DNA of 64,000 nt from Candidatus Gastranaerophilales bacterium (GCA_928722015.1 CAKMWI010000010.1:1-64000); one strand, 5' to 3'. Numbered from the stretch's first letter, positions 1-9,398 are shown. Notes: generated by a model not told the origin, from the sequence alone. Made by a program: numbers and translations.

Positions 1-1476
1 GTCTATGCCGGAAATGGGTGCATGTTTATTTGCCGCTGTAATTTCTGGTATGGTAACTGTTCCATTAGATAATAAATTAACGATTTATGAATTAGAATCA
101 ATTCTTACAAGCTGTCAACCATCTGTATTAGCGGTTTCGCAGGCAAATCTTGATAAAGGGTTGGAGCTTCAGAAAAGAATTTCCAGCATAAAGCATATAA
201 TTTTAATGGATGAACCTCACTGTGATTCATCTTTTCCTAGCTTGTATACATTACCTACAGGGAGAGAATGCAAATGGAGACATAGATCTTTAAGAGATAC
301 TGCACTAATTATATATACCTCTGGTACAACCGGAGCTCCAAAAGGCGTTCAGACTACTTTTGGAAATATGACAACTCAGGTTTTAGAAATGTCAAAAATA
401 TTGCCTGATATTCTTCCTCATGAAAATGTTAATTTGTTATCTATTTTGCCTATGAATCATTATTTGAATTAACTGTAGGGTTTTCAACATTTTTAAATCG
501 CGGTTCTTCAATTTTTTATCCACAGAGTTTAAAACCAAAAGATGTATTGGGCGACATGAGGGAAAAGAAGATTGATTTTATGATAGTTGTTCCTGCATTT
601 TTGAAATTATTAAAGAATACTATTGAGGCTGACATCAGGTCATTATCAACGGAAGAAAAATTATTGTTTGAAAGATCTTATGCTGCAGCTGAGTATATAA
701 CTGATTTTAATATTAAGCGTCAATTATTTAGAAGTATTTTAGCGAAATTCGGAGGTAACTTTTACGGTTTTATTACCGGTGGAGCTCCGTTAGATCCAAC
801 AGTTGGTGAATTTTTTGAAAGAATTGGTATAAAAGTTTTTCAATGTTATGGATTATCTGAAACAAGTCCTATTATATCTATTGATAGAGGTGATGACAGA
901 AAACTGTTATCGGTAGGACCGGTATTAGATTCTTATGATGCCAAAATTGATGAAGAAACAGGAGAATTATTAGTAAAAGGGCCATCTGTAATGAAGGGCT
1001 ACTATAATAATCCTGAAAAAACAGCTGAAGTTTTGGAACCTGACGGATGGCTTCACACAGGGGATATAGCAGAATTCGATTCTGATTCAAGATTATATAT
1101 TACAGGTAGAATTAAAAATATGATAGTTCTATCTGGTGGTAAAAAAGTCTTTCCGGAGGAGGTAGAGGCTGTATTAGAGCAAAATCCTAATTTTGCTGAA
1201 GTTTGTGTCTTTGGCGCAACAAGAACTTCCGGAGCAAAGGATGGAACAGAAGAAATAATGACAGTTGTTGTTCCAACAGATGACGTTATTGCAAAGTATG
1301 ATAGTGAAGATAAACTACAGAGTTTTATAGGGCAAGAAGTTAAAAATTTATCTGTCCAGTTAGCTCCATATAAACGTCCGGTTAATATTGTTGTTCGTAA
1401 GGAACCTTTACCAAGAACAGCAACGAGAAAAGTAAAAAGAAACGTTGTAAAAGAAGAAACTATGGCATGTTATTAA
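1..1476 (+). pseudogene. Long-chain acyl-CoA ligase (AMP-binding), 5' end outside window, one frameshift
   Basis: Adenylate-forming enzyme that would activate a fatty acid as acyl-AMP and pass it to CoA. Visible motifs: the P-loop-like 'YTSGTTGAPKGV' (about nt 310-350), 'YGLSETSP' (about nt 847), 'GWLHTGD' and 'YITGRIKNMIVLSGGKK' (nt 1047-1145), and the C-terminal lysine region 'RTATRKVKR' (about nt 1417). The coding frame is already open at base 2, so the start lies upstream of the window. The frame breaks near 461: it reads PMNHY-LN-stop at 472, but the other frame, from about 463, gives 'FELTVGFSTFLNRGSS' and runs intact to 1476. One missing base (for example a lost T making CAT TTA TTT GAA) would restore one protein. 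No other lesion is seen, so a sequencing error is as likely as a true pseudogene. The fatty-acyl specificity is inferred from overall FadD-like layout. Confidence 0.82.
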
Positions 1477-1492
1477 TTATGTATTTATTTAG

Positions 1493-1523
1493 CAAAAGGC
1501 AGAGACATTCTGCCTTTTGTTTT
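1493..1523 (+). terminator. Rho-independent terminator after the acyl-CoA ligase
   Basis: A 10-bp perfect stem CAAAAGGCAG / CTGCCTTTTG (1493-1502 and 1510-1519) with a 7-nt loop is followed by TTTT. It ends 8 bases before the hydE start, so hydE is probably transcribed separately or by read-through. Confidence 0.8.
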
Positions 1524-1531
1524 GGTGAAAT

Positions 1532-2553
1532 ATGCAAAGCATTTTAGAAAAAGCAAAAACTATTCATGAGCTGGAGTTAGATGAAATAATTGAACTCTTA
1601 TTATCAGATGGCAAGGATTTATATATTGCGGCAAATGAAGTCAGAAAAAAATATGTTGGAGATGAGGTTCATTTACGTGCTTTAATTGAATTTACAAATA
1701 TTTGTAAAAATACTTGTATGTATTGCGGTATTCGTTCGGAAAATAGAAATATTCGTCGATACAGATTATCTGCAGATGAAATTGTTAATATTGCAAAAAC
1801 AGGTGTTGCTAGAGGTTTAAAACTGTTGTTCTCCAAGGAGGAGAAGACTTGTATTTTACCAGAGATATGTTGTGCGAAATTATTAACCGGATAAAATCTA
1901 TTGCGGATATTGCTATAACTCTCAGTGTTGGTGAACGGAGTAGCGAGGACTATAAAGCTTTTAAAACAAGCTGGCGCGGATAGATTTTCTATTACGTATT
2001 GAAACAACTGATAGAGCTTTGTATCAGAAGCTTCATCCTGGCATGAGTTTTGAAAACAGAAAAAAATTGTTTATATAATTTAAAAAGTTTGGGATATGAA
2101 ACAGGGACAGGATGTTTGATAGGACTTCCTGAACAGACAGTTGAATCATTGGCTTCTGATATTTTATTTTTTAAAGAATTGGATGCTGATATGATAGGTG
2201 TAGGTCCATTTATTCCTCATCCTCAAACCCCTCTTGCCAATTGTCAAGCTGGAACCTTTGAAACAGCTTTAAAAGTTATGGCAATAACCAGACTTTTGCT
2301 TCCTAAGATAAATATTCCTGCAACAACTGCAATGGAGACTTTGAATCCTAATGGAAGAAAAATTGCATTAGAATGCGGAGCCAATGTTTTTATGCCAAAT
2401 ATAACAGGACATATTAATTCAGATAAATATGAAATATATCCTAATAAAGCTGGAATAAATGGTACAAAATCTGATATATTTGCAGAAATCGAACAAAAAT
2501 TGCAGCAAATGGGAAGAACAATTTCAAAAACTAAAGGTTTTAAACAATATTGA
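1532..2553 (+). pseudogene. hydE: [FeFe]-hydrogenase maturase HydE, broken by four frameshifts
   Basis: Radical SAM enzyme that helps build the diiron subcluster of [FeFe] hydrogenase. The N-terminal part has the [4Fe-4S]/SAM motif CKNTCMYC (C58, C62, C65) followed by GIRSENRNIRRYRLS, typical of HydE rather than biotin synthase. After codon 95 the reading must change frame four times. An A is missing from the A-run at 1819-1822 (restoring 'TVVLQGGEDLYFTRDM'). An extra A lies at 1963-1966 (restoring 'AFKQAGADRF'). An extra T lies at 1985-1988 (restoring 'RFLLRIETTDRA'). One extra base lies near 2062-2071, ahead of 'CLYNLKSLGYETGTG'. The last part (2050-2553) is intact with 'IGVGPFIPHPQTPL'. 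Between lesions the residues still fit the family and no internal stops occur, so the damage is either very recent or sequencing error in homopolymers. The start ATG at 1532 has only a weak upstream GGTGAA. Confidence 0.85.
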
Positions 2554-2569
2554 ATATATAAGGCTCATA

Positions 2570-3166
2570 TTATTCGGGTTTAGCAGTTTTATTCTTTGTC
2601 TGTTCTATTTGTTTTGTTTCTTTATTTTGCTCCATACCAAAAGCTTTTAATATAGGGTGAATTAATGGATGAGAAACAACTGGCGCTAATATTGCCAAGC
2701 CTACAACTGTGCCAAAGATTGAGCAACTTTCAATTATGCCTTTTCCCAGATTAATATTCAATTTTTCTTTGACAAATTTATCTTCGGATTTTAATGTTTT
2801 ATTGATTTCTTCAAGTCTTTTACTTTTTGCTGCTTCATCCATTTTGTAGTATTCCATGAATTCGCCGGGATGTTTAAAAGCTTTAAATACTGCTTCATCT
2901 TTAAATAATTTTCTTCCTATAGAAAAAGAAGCTTTTTTAAATTGGTGAATCATAGAAAGGTATATGCCAAGACAAGTCAATTGATATAAAAATTCTTTAG
3001 TAGCAGAGAATTTTTTTGTTTGTGAGTCAATTTGTTTATCTCCAAGTATGAAAGCAGGACGACCAACTGCTTTAAGACAAGTTTCAGTTGTAACCTGTGT
3101 AACAGTACTTTGGGTCATATTATATAATGTAGGATTAGATATTAAATTTTGAATTCCGCCTATCAT
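2570..3166 (-). CDS. Small membrane protein, paralogue of the gene just upstream
   Basis: 198 residues, no function recognised. Two hydrophobic stretches are visible, about residues 59-73 and 143-173, with a charged middle (about 85-140) and a Lys/Glu-rich tail. Residues 30-70 carry R36-P37, D43, T50-K51-K52 and A55-E58 in almost the same spacing as in the upstream 184-residue protein (R35-P36, D42, T49-K50-K51, A54-E57), so the two look like diverged tandem duplicates. The ATG at 3166 lies one base after the upstream stop codon, so translation is probably coupled. The stop is close to the convergent hydE end and no clear terminator is visible between them. It could be an inner-membrane protein of unknown role. 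Confidence 0.75.
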   Translation of the reverse strand: MIGGIQNLISNPTLYNMTQSTVTQVTTETCLKAVGRPAFILGDKQIDSQTKKFSATKEFLYQLTCLGIYLSMIHQFKKASFSIGRKLFKDEAVFKAFKHPGEFMEYYKMDEAAKSKRLEEINKTLKSEDKFVKEKLNINLGKGIIESCSIFGTVVGLAILAPVVSHPLIHPILKAFGMEQNKETKQIEQTKNKTAKPE

Positions 3167-3167
3167 G

Positions 3168-3722
3168 TTAACCTACCTTCATTCCGTTATTAGTAAACGA
3201 TGCTAAATCATAATTTTTATATATTGGATTTATCATTGGTCTTTGACTTATATTTTCAGTTTGGCAAAATGGTACATTATTTTTTTCTATTTCTGGAGAT
3301 TTTGAAATAACATCAAGTCTAGCTGGTTCATCTTTTTTATTATTTTTATGAAATATCATGTCTGTAAATGGTTTAATTACGAGAGAACACACTCCAGGAA
3401 TGACTAATAGTGCAGCTGTACAAACGCCTATAAATCTTAAGTTATGCTTTGCCATTTTTGCTTTATCAGGATCTTTAATTAAAGCTGCTCCCTTTCCTGC
3501 TAAAGCTCCGCATACAAGATATGTTGGAATTGCAATAACCTCGGTTAGTCCTTCTCTAAGTGCTGTATATTTTTTTGTTTCAGGAGATTCTTTTTTATCC
3601 ATCATAGTAAATAATGGTCTAAAAATCCCTTTTGCTGTAGCTATTGCCACAACTACATAAGCCGGATTATTATCTTTTCCTATTGATTCACAAATTTTTT
3701 TAATTCCATTACTTAATGACAT
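3168..3722 (-). CDS. Small membrane protein, first gene of a tandem paralogous pair
   Basis: 184 residues, function unknown. Hydrophobic segments lie at about 20-34, 60-80 and 96-118, followed by a charged, probably cytoplasmic tail rich in Lys, Asp and Asn. The conserved block 'RPLFTMMDKKESPETKKYTA' matches the related block of the downstream 198-residue protein. The start ATG at 3722 has AGGAAAA about 4 nt upstream on the coding strand. The gene is first in a two-gene unit (1-nt spacing to the next gene). The upstream 150 bases are AT-rich and separate it from tag, so it likely has its own promoter. I cannot assign a family. Confidence 0.75.
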   Translation of the reverse strand: MSLSNGIKKICESIGKDNNPAYVVVAIATAKGIFRPLFTMMDKKESPETKKYTALREGLTEVIAIPTYLVCGALAGKGAALIKDPDKAKMAKHNLRFIGVCTAALLVIPGVCSLVIKPFTDMIFHKNNKKDEPARLDVISKSPEIEKNNVPFCQTENISQRPMINPIYKNYDLASFTNNGMKVG

Positions 3723-3872
3723 TTATTTTCCTGCCGAATGTTAATTTTTTATTTATAAATTTATTAATGTGATTTTCTACCAACAATTATTTTAAATCAA
3801 AGAAAAAATAAAATTGCTATAGATATTATAAAACTTTACAAATTTTTTATAATATTAATATGGTTTATTGCT

Positions 3873-4415
3873 TTAGTATTTAAAGCAATCTTTTTCATGG
3901 TCATCTACGATTCCAATTGCCTGTAAATAAGAATAAATAATGACAGTACCGACATATTTCATTCCTCTTTTTTTCAAATCTTTTGATATCTTATCAGATA
4001 AAGGTGTACTTATAATTAATTTTCCGGTTTTATTCTTGATTATTTTGTTATTTGTAAATCCCCAAATATAATTTGAAAAACTTCCAAATTCATTTTGAAT
4101 TTCAATAAAAATTTTTGCATTATTAATTGCTGCATTTATTTTTCCTCTACTTCTGATAATATCTTTATTTTGTAGTAGTTCATTGACTTTTGTTTCATCA
4201 TAATGTGCTACTTTAGATATCTCAAAGTTATCAAAAGCGAGTCTAAAAGCTTCACGTTTTTTCAGTACTGTAATCCAAGATAGACCTGCTTGGAATGATT
4301 CCAGAATTAGTAGTTCGAATAATTCTTTATCGTCATATTTGGGAACACCCCATTCTTCGTCATGATATTTAATATAAATCTCTGAATTTTCATCAACCCA
4401 AAAGCATCTTTTCAT
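3873..4415 (-). CDS. tag: DNA-3-methyladenine glycosylase I
   Basis: Base-excision repair enzyme that removes 3-methyladenine from alkylated DNA in the cytoplasm. 180 residues, close to the family norm (E. coli about 187). The zinc-binding set of the Tag family is visible: C4 and H18 at the N-terminus and H173, C177 in 'DDHEKDC' at the C-terminus. The catalytic glutamate region is 'LILESFQAGLSW' (E39, W47), and 'YVGTVIIYSYLQAIG' matches the conserved C-terminal helix. Start ATG at 4415 is supported by AAAGGAG 7 nt upstream. A short stem ATTGCTTT/AAAGCAAT overlaps the stop codon (3867-3889). It is divergent from the TPR gene at 4536 and seems monocistronic. Confidence 0.95.
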   Translation of the reverse strand: MKRCFWVDENSEIYIKYHDEEWGVPKYDDKELFELLILESFQAGLSWITVLKKREAFRLAFDNFEISKVAHYDETKVNELLQNKDIIRSRGKINAAINNAKIFIEIQNEFGSFSNYIWGFTNNKIIKNKTGKLIISTPLSDKISKDLKKRGMKYVGTVIIYSYLQAIGIVDDHEKDCFKY

Positions 4416-4475
4416 TGAGTATCTCCTTTAATTTTTATTATATATCTAAAATATAACAAAATATGTAACGAATTC

Positions 4476-4504
4476 TTCAATTATTTTGATTTCTATTGTA
4501 TAAT
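4476..4504 (+). promoter_or_regulatory. Sigma70-like promoter of the 1433-residue TPR gene
   Basis: TTCAAT (4476-4481), 17-nt spacer, TATAAT (4499-4504). The ATG at 4536 follows after about 30 nt with GCGGGG as ribosome-binding site. Prediction only. Confidence 0.5.
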
Positions 4505-4535
4505 CCTGTTAGAGCTTATTGTATGCGGGGTAAAT

Positions 4536-7500
4536 ATGAATAATAAAAAGAAAATATGTTTGTTTTTATTTCTTATGCTATTAGGAACTTATAATATTGC
4601 GTGTGCTGAAGATTCCAATGTTGCAATTGATGATTCAAAAGCTTCAGAGTCTCAAAATCAGGAAATTAAGGGGAACAAGGATGTTTTTGAAAAGGCTGTA
4701 CAATGTATGGATAAAAAGGATTATCAGTCTGCAATTGTATATTTGACTGCATATATAAATTCAAAACCTAAGAGATATGAAGCTTATAAGCTAAGAGGTG
4801 ATTCTTTTTATGCACTTAGGCAATACATATTAGCTCAGAAAGATTATCAAACTGCAATTGATTTAAAAACAGATGATGATAAATTTATTACGGGTACAAA
4901 AGTTATAGGAGCAATGGTGCTTGGTGTTGATAAAAATGAGCAGCTCCAAAATCCGGAACTTGGAAATTTGTATGCAAGATTAATGTATGCTCAAAAGGCA
5001 TTGAATAATCCGGCTTATGAGACTACATATTCAAGAGCTTTTGAGTATAATTCACATATTTATCTTCCAAAACCTAAAAATATCGAAATTGCCCAAATTA
5101 ATTGTCCTCAAAAGTACGGAAAAGTTTTAAATCCTCAGGGTGTTGATAAGTATTTATATGGTGCGATTGAGGATATTGAAAAAGGACTATATAATGAGGC
5201 CGTATATAAAATACAGTATGTAACATCAAATTATCCTAAATATTTTCTCGGTCATTATTTAACAGGTGTTGCATTAGTAGGTTTGGAAAAAGAAAAAGAA
5301 GCTGTTGCAGCCTTTCAATCTGCTCTTAAATATAATCCGTATGATTTTGAATCATTTGCGAGTCTTGGACAAATATATTATAATTCTGCAGAAAAAACTT
5401 TTTCAATTGATGATGCAAAAAAATCCATAGAATATTTTAAAGAGGCTTTGAAATATAATCCGAACTGTTATCTTTATTATTATTATATCGGTTTGAACGA
5501 GTTGCAAATGGGGAATGTAGATTTTGCAATTTCTAATTTTAATAAGGCTGTTAAATTTAAAGCAAATGATTATAATAGTTTATATTATAAACTTATCGCT
5601 CAGTATATTAAAGGTGATTATGAGTCTGTAGTTACAGGTTGTACTAAGCTTTTGTATAAACATGTTTCAAATTATAATTCTGTGTTGTATCTTCGCGCTC
5701 TTGCATATCATAAACTTGGAAATGCGGAAAATGCAATTGCAGATTTAGAAAAAATTCAGAATAATGTTAATGATATATATAATGCAGATGTAAAAGTTAT
5801 TTCTGATAAAGAAAAAACTCTGGATAGTTATTTATATTATTTAAAAGCACAAATATTGAAAGAACATGGCTTTGGTGCAAAATCAGATATGATGAAAGCT
5901 GTTCAGAATCCTATTATTGCAAAATTATCAAAAATTGAAGAATATACTGAGGCGTTTAATAAAGGTTTAAATTCTGAAATTATTCCTATTGATTTATATA
6001 ACGGATATAGTGCTTTTTATAATTCGTCGCTTCCAAAAATGTTGCAATCAAATCTTTTAGTATCAGTTGAAGATATTGATAATCAATATGATTATATTAG
6101 GACAACTTTTGATAATTTGGGTATAACATTTGTGTATCAAAATCCGTACTATAAAATGACTAATATTCCGGATTATGTTTATAAAAAATATCATTCTAGA
6201 TTATCTGAAGAAGATCAGAAATTATTATTATCAAAAATGTCAGATGAAGTAAAAGACGAAATAATTCCGCAAGAAAAGCCATTATTAAAGGAAACAACAG
6301 ATAAATCAGATATTCTTGCTTCATCAACACAGCCTTCTATTGCGCAATTATTGGCTTCTCATTCTTTGGGTGCTGCAGCTTTTCAGTCTGCGTCAAATGT
6401 TACTGTAGAAGAATTTGTTAAAGCTGTGCCTGAAACTAAGATAAATTCTTCAGAATCTAAAATAGCATCTGATACCAAAACTGTAGATGATGTTAAAAAG
6501 GTATTGGATGAGGAATCCCAGATTGATTCAGGAATCCAAGTGCAAACGGAAAATTTGCAGGAAGCTGAGAAATTAGTTGGGAAAACTGGTGTCGACGCAG
6601 AAAAAAATGATAATGCTGAGGAAATGTTAGATAATAATTCTATAGTTACTATTTCTTCAGAAAATAAAGATAATGAAAAGAATATTGCTAAGTCTCAAGA
6701 TTCTGAACCTATAAAGATTGTTGCAAAAGAAACTAAAGATTCTCCGGATTTTGAAATTGCATATTCTGAGAAGAAAGATTTATCAAAAGATGAATCAGTG
6801 GATAATAATTCCAAAGATAAGAGTGATTCTGATGAAAATATACAGGAAAAAGAAACATCAGTTTCTTCTGAGCAGAATAATCTTTCTGATAGTGTTTCAG
6901 ATAAGGAACCTGGTAATCAAAAAGATGAAAAATTTGTGAATAACGAAGAAGATAGCGTAAATGATGTATCTGTAGATACTGATACTCAGAAAAAAGAAAG
7001 TTCGGACACTGTTGAAGTTGCAAAAACTGAAACTAAAATTGTAGAAAAACATGCCCAAGTAAATCCTGCGGATTTTGATTTTGTACACAAACCTCTTCCT
7101 GAGGTTGACTCTGATGCAGAAGTTGTAGAATTAGAACCTCATAAATTCATGGGTACATCAGATAAAAACATTGCTTCTCAACAGTATAGTCTTCAGTCTA
7201 AAGAACAAAGGGTTTCGGATAACTATGGATTAAAAACTGATAATTTTGATGCAGAACCTGTTGAAAAACAGTCTGCTCAAATTTCTAAAGATGTAAACTC
7301 TGAAGAGGCCGATTCTGCTGTTGTTATACCTGAAGCAGAAGTTTCAGATAAGGATAAAAACGTTGCTGTACCTGTTGTGTTAGTGCCAAAAATGAATATT
7401 CCGGATTCAAAAACCGAAAGGGCGGAAGAAAAAACTTTTTCTGCAAAATCTGATGAAGTATCTTTAACAAATTCTGCAAGTGATGAAACTGAAAATGTTC

Positions 7501-8837
7501 GGTTAGAAAATAGTGAGACCTCTGCTCTTGCGTTGCGTCCACAGGCTGAATTGAATGAGGCTGATTTGGAAAAAGTTAGTAAAGATGTGCAGAATATAAA
7601 CTCTGAAGATGTTGTAGCAGAACAACATGATAAAGCTGCTAAAATATCTAATAAAATATCTAAAGAAGAGAAATTGCAGGCTAAGAAAAATGAGAAAGAA
7701 GCAATTAGGAAAGCTAAGGCTTTAGAGAAAGATAGGGCAAAGGCTTCAAAACTTGCCAGAAAGGAAGCAAAACTTCTAGAAAAGAGTAAAAAGCTAGAAG
7801 CAAAGAAAGCTGCAAAACAAACAAAGTTGGAAGAAAAACTGTCAAAAGCAGAGGCTAAAAAGTTGCGAAAAGCTGAAGCCAAGAAACGTAAAGACACTCA
7901 GTCAGCACTTTCAGAGCAGAACGTTGTAGTTGAATCTTCTGAGCATGAAGTAAAGCCGCAACAGGATGATTCTAAAAAGATATCTAAACAAGAAGCGGCT
8001 ATAGCGTCTTTTGTTCAGTCTACTTTTGGTTCTTCAAATGATGCTAACGATTCTGATTCTGTTAAAATTTTAAGTGATGATACTGAATTAAATTCCAGTG
8101 CTCATAAGATACATAAAAAGAAATCAAAGATAAGAAAATCCAAGTCCTCAAAAGATAAATCTAATTTACAGACTGAAAATTCAAATCAAGAATCTTCGGC
8201 AAAAAAATTCAGTTTTAAATCCTGGTTTGCAGGATTAAGAAAATCCGATGATGCCGCAACTGATAATGTTAAAACTGAAAAAGTGAAAAAACAAAGGTTT
8301 AAAAAAGATAAAAAATCAAAAGAAATAGATAATGCTGTCCAAAATGCAGATTTAGCATCTGGTAACTTACATTCCGAAGGGGAGAATGTTGTTCCTGCAA
8401 GTTCGAAAGTTGATAAAGAACCAAAAGAAAAATTCAGTTTTAAGAAATGGTTTAGCCGGTTTAAAAAATCGGATTCTAAAATTTCTGACAAAGAAACGTT
8501 AAAAAAAGAAAAGAAATCCAAAGTAAAGAACAAATTGCGCAAGGATAAAAATAATGATGTTGAATTGAATACTACTACTGAAAATAATGAGTCGATAGAG
8601 AATTCATCTGTAGAAGTGTCCAAAAAGGATGAAAAAAAATTACAACGACAAAAAAATAAAAAAGAAAAGGTGAAAAAAGAAAAGAAAAAGTTTCATTGGT
8701 GGTTTAATAAAAAGGATAATAAAACCGATGAATCCGCAGCAGAATCTAAACGTTTTTCCAAGATGTCAGGCGATAAATCTGAAGTTTATGTGAAAACTGA
8801 CAAAAATAAAACTATTATTAAAAAGTTAGAGAAATAA
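4536..8837 (+). CDS. Exported TPR protein with very long charged low-complexity tail
   Basis: 1433 residues. A signal peptide (KKKICLFLFLMLLGTYNIAC, then Ala) ends near residue 24; the Cys could alternatively make it a lipoprotein. TPR-like helical repeats occupy about 50-110 and 205-410 (for example 'EAVAAFQSALKYNPYDFESF', 'AISNFNKAVKFKANDYNSLY'). Residues 590-1040 are a disordered Ser/Asp/Glu/Lys-rich region. Residues 1045-1130 are an almost pure Lys/Ala/Glu helix, likely a coiled coil or single alpha-helix. The C-terminal 230 residues are strongly basic and contain three copies of an aromatic-basic motif: KKFSFKSWFAGLRKSD (about 1224), EKFSFKKWFSRFKKSD (about 1299) and KKFHWWFNKKDN (about 1385). 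It may be a periplasmic scaffold that binds an anionic partner such as peptidoglycan, lipid or nucleic acid through the basic end; this is inference. No close family recognised beyond TPR. Confidence 0.85.
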   Translation: MNNKKKICLFLFLMLLGTYNIACAEDSNVAIDDSKASESQNQEIKGNKDVFEKAVQCMDKKDYQSAIVYLTAYINSKPKRYEAYKLRGDSFYALRQYILAQKDYQTAIDLKTDDDKFITGTKVIGAMVLGVDKNEQLQNPELGNLYARLMYAQKALNNPAYETTYSRAFEYNSHIYLPKPKNIEIAQINCPQKYGKVLNPQGVDKYLYGAIEDIEKGLYNEAVYKIQYVTSNYPKYFLGHYLTGVALVGLEKEKEAVAAFQSALKYNPYDFESFASLGQIYYNSAEKTFSIDDAKKSIEYFKEALKYNPNCYLYYYYIGLNELQMGNVDFAISNFNKAVKFKANDYNSLYYKLIAQYIKGDYESVVTGCTKLLYKHVSNYNSVLYLRALAYHKLGNAENAIADLEKIQNNVNDIYNADVKVISDKEKTLDSYLYYLKAQILKEHGFGAKSDMMKAVQNPIIAKLSKIEEYTEAFNKGLNSEIIPIDLYNGYSAFYNSSLPKMLQSNLLVSVEDIDNQYDYIRTTFDNLGITFVYQNPYYKMTNIPDYVYKKYHSRLSEEDQKLLLSKMSDEVKDEIIPQEKPLLKETTDKSDILASSTQPSIAQLLASHSLGAAAFQSASNVTVEEFVKAVPETKINSSESKIASDTKTVDDVKKVLDEESQIDSGIQVQTENLQEAEKLVGKTGVDAEKNDNAEEMLDNNSIVTISSENKDNEKNIAKSQDSEPIKIVAKETKDSPDFEIAYSEKKDLSKDESVDNNSKDKSDSDENIQEKETSVSSEQNNLSDSVSDKEPGNQKDEKFVNNEEDSVNDVSVDTDTQKKESSDTVEVAKTETKIVEKHAQVNPADFDFVHKPLPEVDSDAEVVELEPHKFMGTSDKNIASQQYSLQSKEQRVSDNYGLKTDNFDAEPVEKQSAQISKDVNSEEADSAVVIPEAEVSDKDKNVAVPVVLVPKMNIPDSKTERAEEKTFSAKSDEVSLTNSASDETENVRLENSETSALALRPQAELNEADLEKVSKDVQNINSEDVVAEQHDKAAKISNKISKEEKLQAKKNEKEAIRKAKALEKDRAKASKLARKEAKLLEKSKKLEAKKAAKQTKLEEKLSKAEAKKLRKAEAKKRKDTQSALSEQNVVVESSEHEVKPQQDDSKKISKQEAAIASFVQSTFGSSNDANDSDSVKILSDDTELNSSAHKIHKKKSKIRKSKSSKDKSNLQTENSNQESSAKKFSFKSWFAGLRKSDDAATDNVKTEKVKKQRFKKDKKSKEIDNAVQNADLASGNLHSEGENVVPASSKVDKEPKEKFSFKKWFSRFKKSDSKISDKETLKKEKKSKVKNKLRKDKNNDVELNTTTENNESIENSSVEVSKKDEKKLQRQKNKKEKVKKEKKKFHWWFNKKDNKTDESAAESKRFSKMSGDKSEVYVKTDKNKTIIKKLEK

Positions 8838-8866
8838 AAAGACCCTATACAGGGTCTCTTTATTTT
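8838..8866. terminator. Bidirectional terminator between the TPR gene and marR
   Basis: Stem AGACCCT (8840-8846) / AGGGTCT (8851-8857), 4-nt loop, A-run on the left and T-rich tract on the right, so it can serve both convergent genes. Confidence 0.85.
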
Positions 8867-9339
8867 AATTTTACATCAACAATTGAACTTAGACCATTTC
8901 TGTATTTTTTTAAAAAGGTTATGAATTGCTGTTTTTCTTCTTCTGAAAATTCTCGCATCATAGCAGTTTTAATTTTTTCGAATTCTTTATGTCCGCGAGA
9001 AAAAATTTCTTGCCCTTTAGGGGTTATCTCATTTCTTTTTATTATAATATTATTTCGAGTGTCAGCAATTCTTACTATTAAACCTCTATTTTCCATGTCA
9101 TTTAAAATTTTTCCGACATGAGCTTTGCCTTTAAAAAGTAAACTTGCAAGTTCAGATTGTGAAATATCAGGTTCAAATGTTAAAGCATAAAGAATAGCAA
9201 ATTCATCAGGAGTAACTTCATTTCCAATATATTTTAATTGGAATTCTCGTCTGAATGATTTATTAAAATTTGCGGTGTAGTCAATTTGAAATGCAAGATT
9301 GTCTTCTAATTGTGTAAATTTAGTGTTGTTTTTTATCAT
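8860..9339 (-). CDS. MarR-family transcriptional regulator
   Basis: 159-residue winged-helix regulator, the usual size for MarR. The wing and recognition helix region reads 'PDISQSELASLLFKGKAHVG' then 'KILNDMENRGLIVRIADTRN', followed by the typical 'ITPKGQEIF' and a C-terminal dimerisation helix ending in 'FLKKYRNGL'. It lies divergently next to the RND efflux operon, the common layout in which the repressor controls the pump and itself. Its own promoter (9370-9398) encloses an inverted repeat. The inducing ligand is unknown, probably a toxic small molecule or bile-type compound given the neighbour, which is inference. Its stop lies inside the arm of the shared terminator. Confidence 0.92.
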   Translation of the reverse strand: MIKNNTKFTQLEDNLAFQIDYTANFNKSFRREFQLKYIGNEVTPDEFAILYALTFEPDISQSELASLLFKGKAHVGKILNDMENRGLIVRIADTRNNIIIKRNEITPKGQEIFSRGHKEFEKIKTAMMREFSEEEKQQFITFLKKYRNGLSSIVDVKLK

Positions 9340-9369
9340 ACCCGTATCCTATTCAACCGATATCAAATA

Positions 9370-9398
9370 ACTATACTATGTATGGAGTATAATTTCAA
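9370..9398 (-). promoter_or_regulatory. marR promoter with embedded operator-like inverted repeat
   Basis: On the minus strand TTGAAA (9398-9393), exactly 17 nt, TATAGT (9375-9370). The inverted repeat TATACT-N8-AGTATA (9372-9391) covers the spacer and part of the -10, which is where an autorepressor would bind. Predicted from sequence only. Confidence 0.55.

Noticed and set aside
2459..2650. 63-codon open frame overlapping the end of hydE
   Set aside because: Other frame of hydE running into a convergent gene; low-complexity Phe/Leu.
7277..7897. 206-codon minus-strand open frame opposite the Lys/Glu-rich part of the 1433-residue protein
   Set aside because: Its Ser/Phe/Leu/Ala repeats are the reverse image of Lys/Ala/Glu codons; no start signal.
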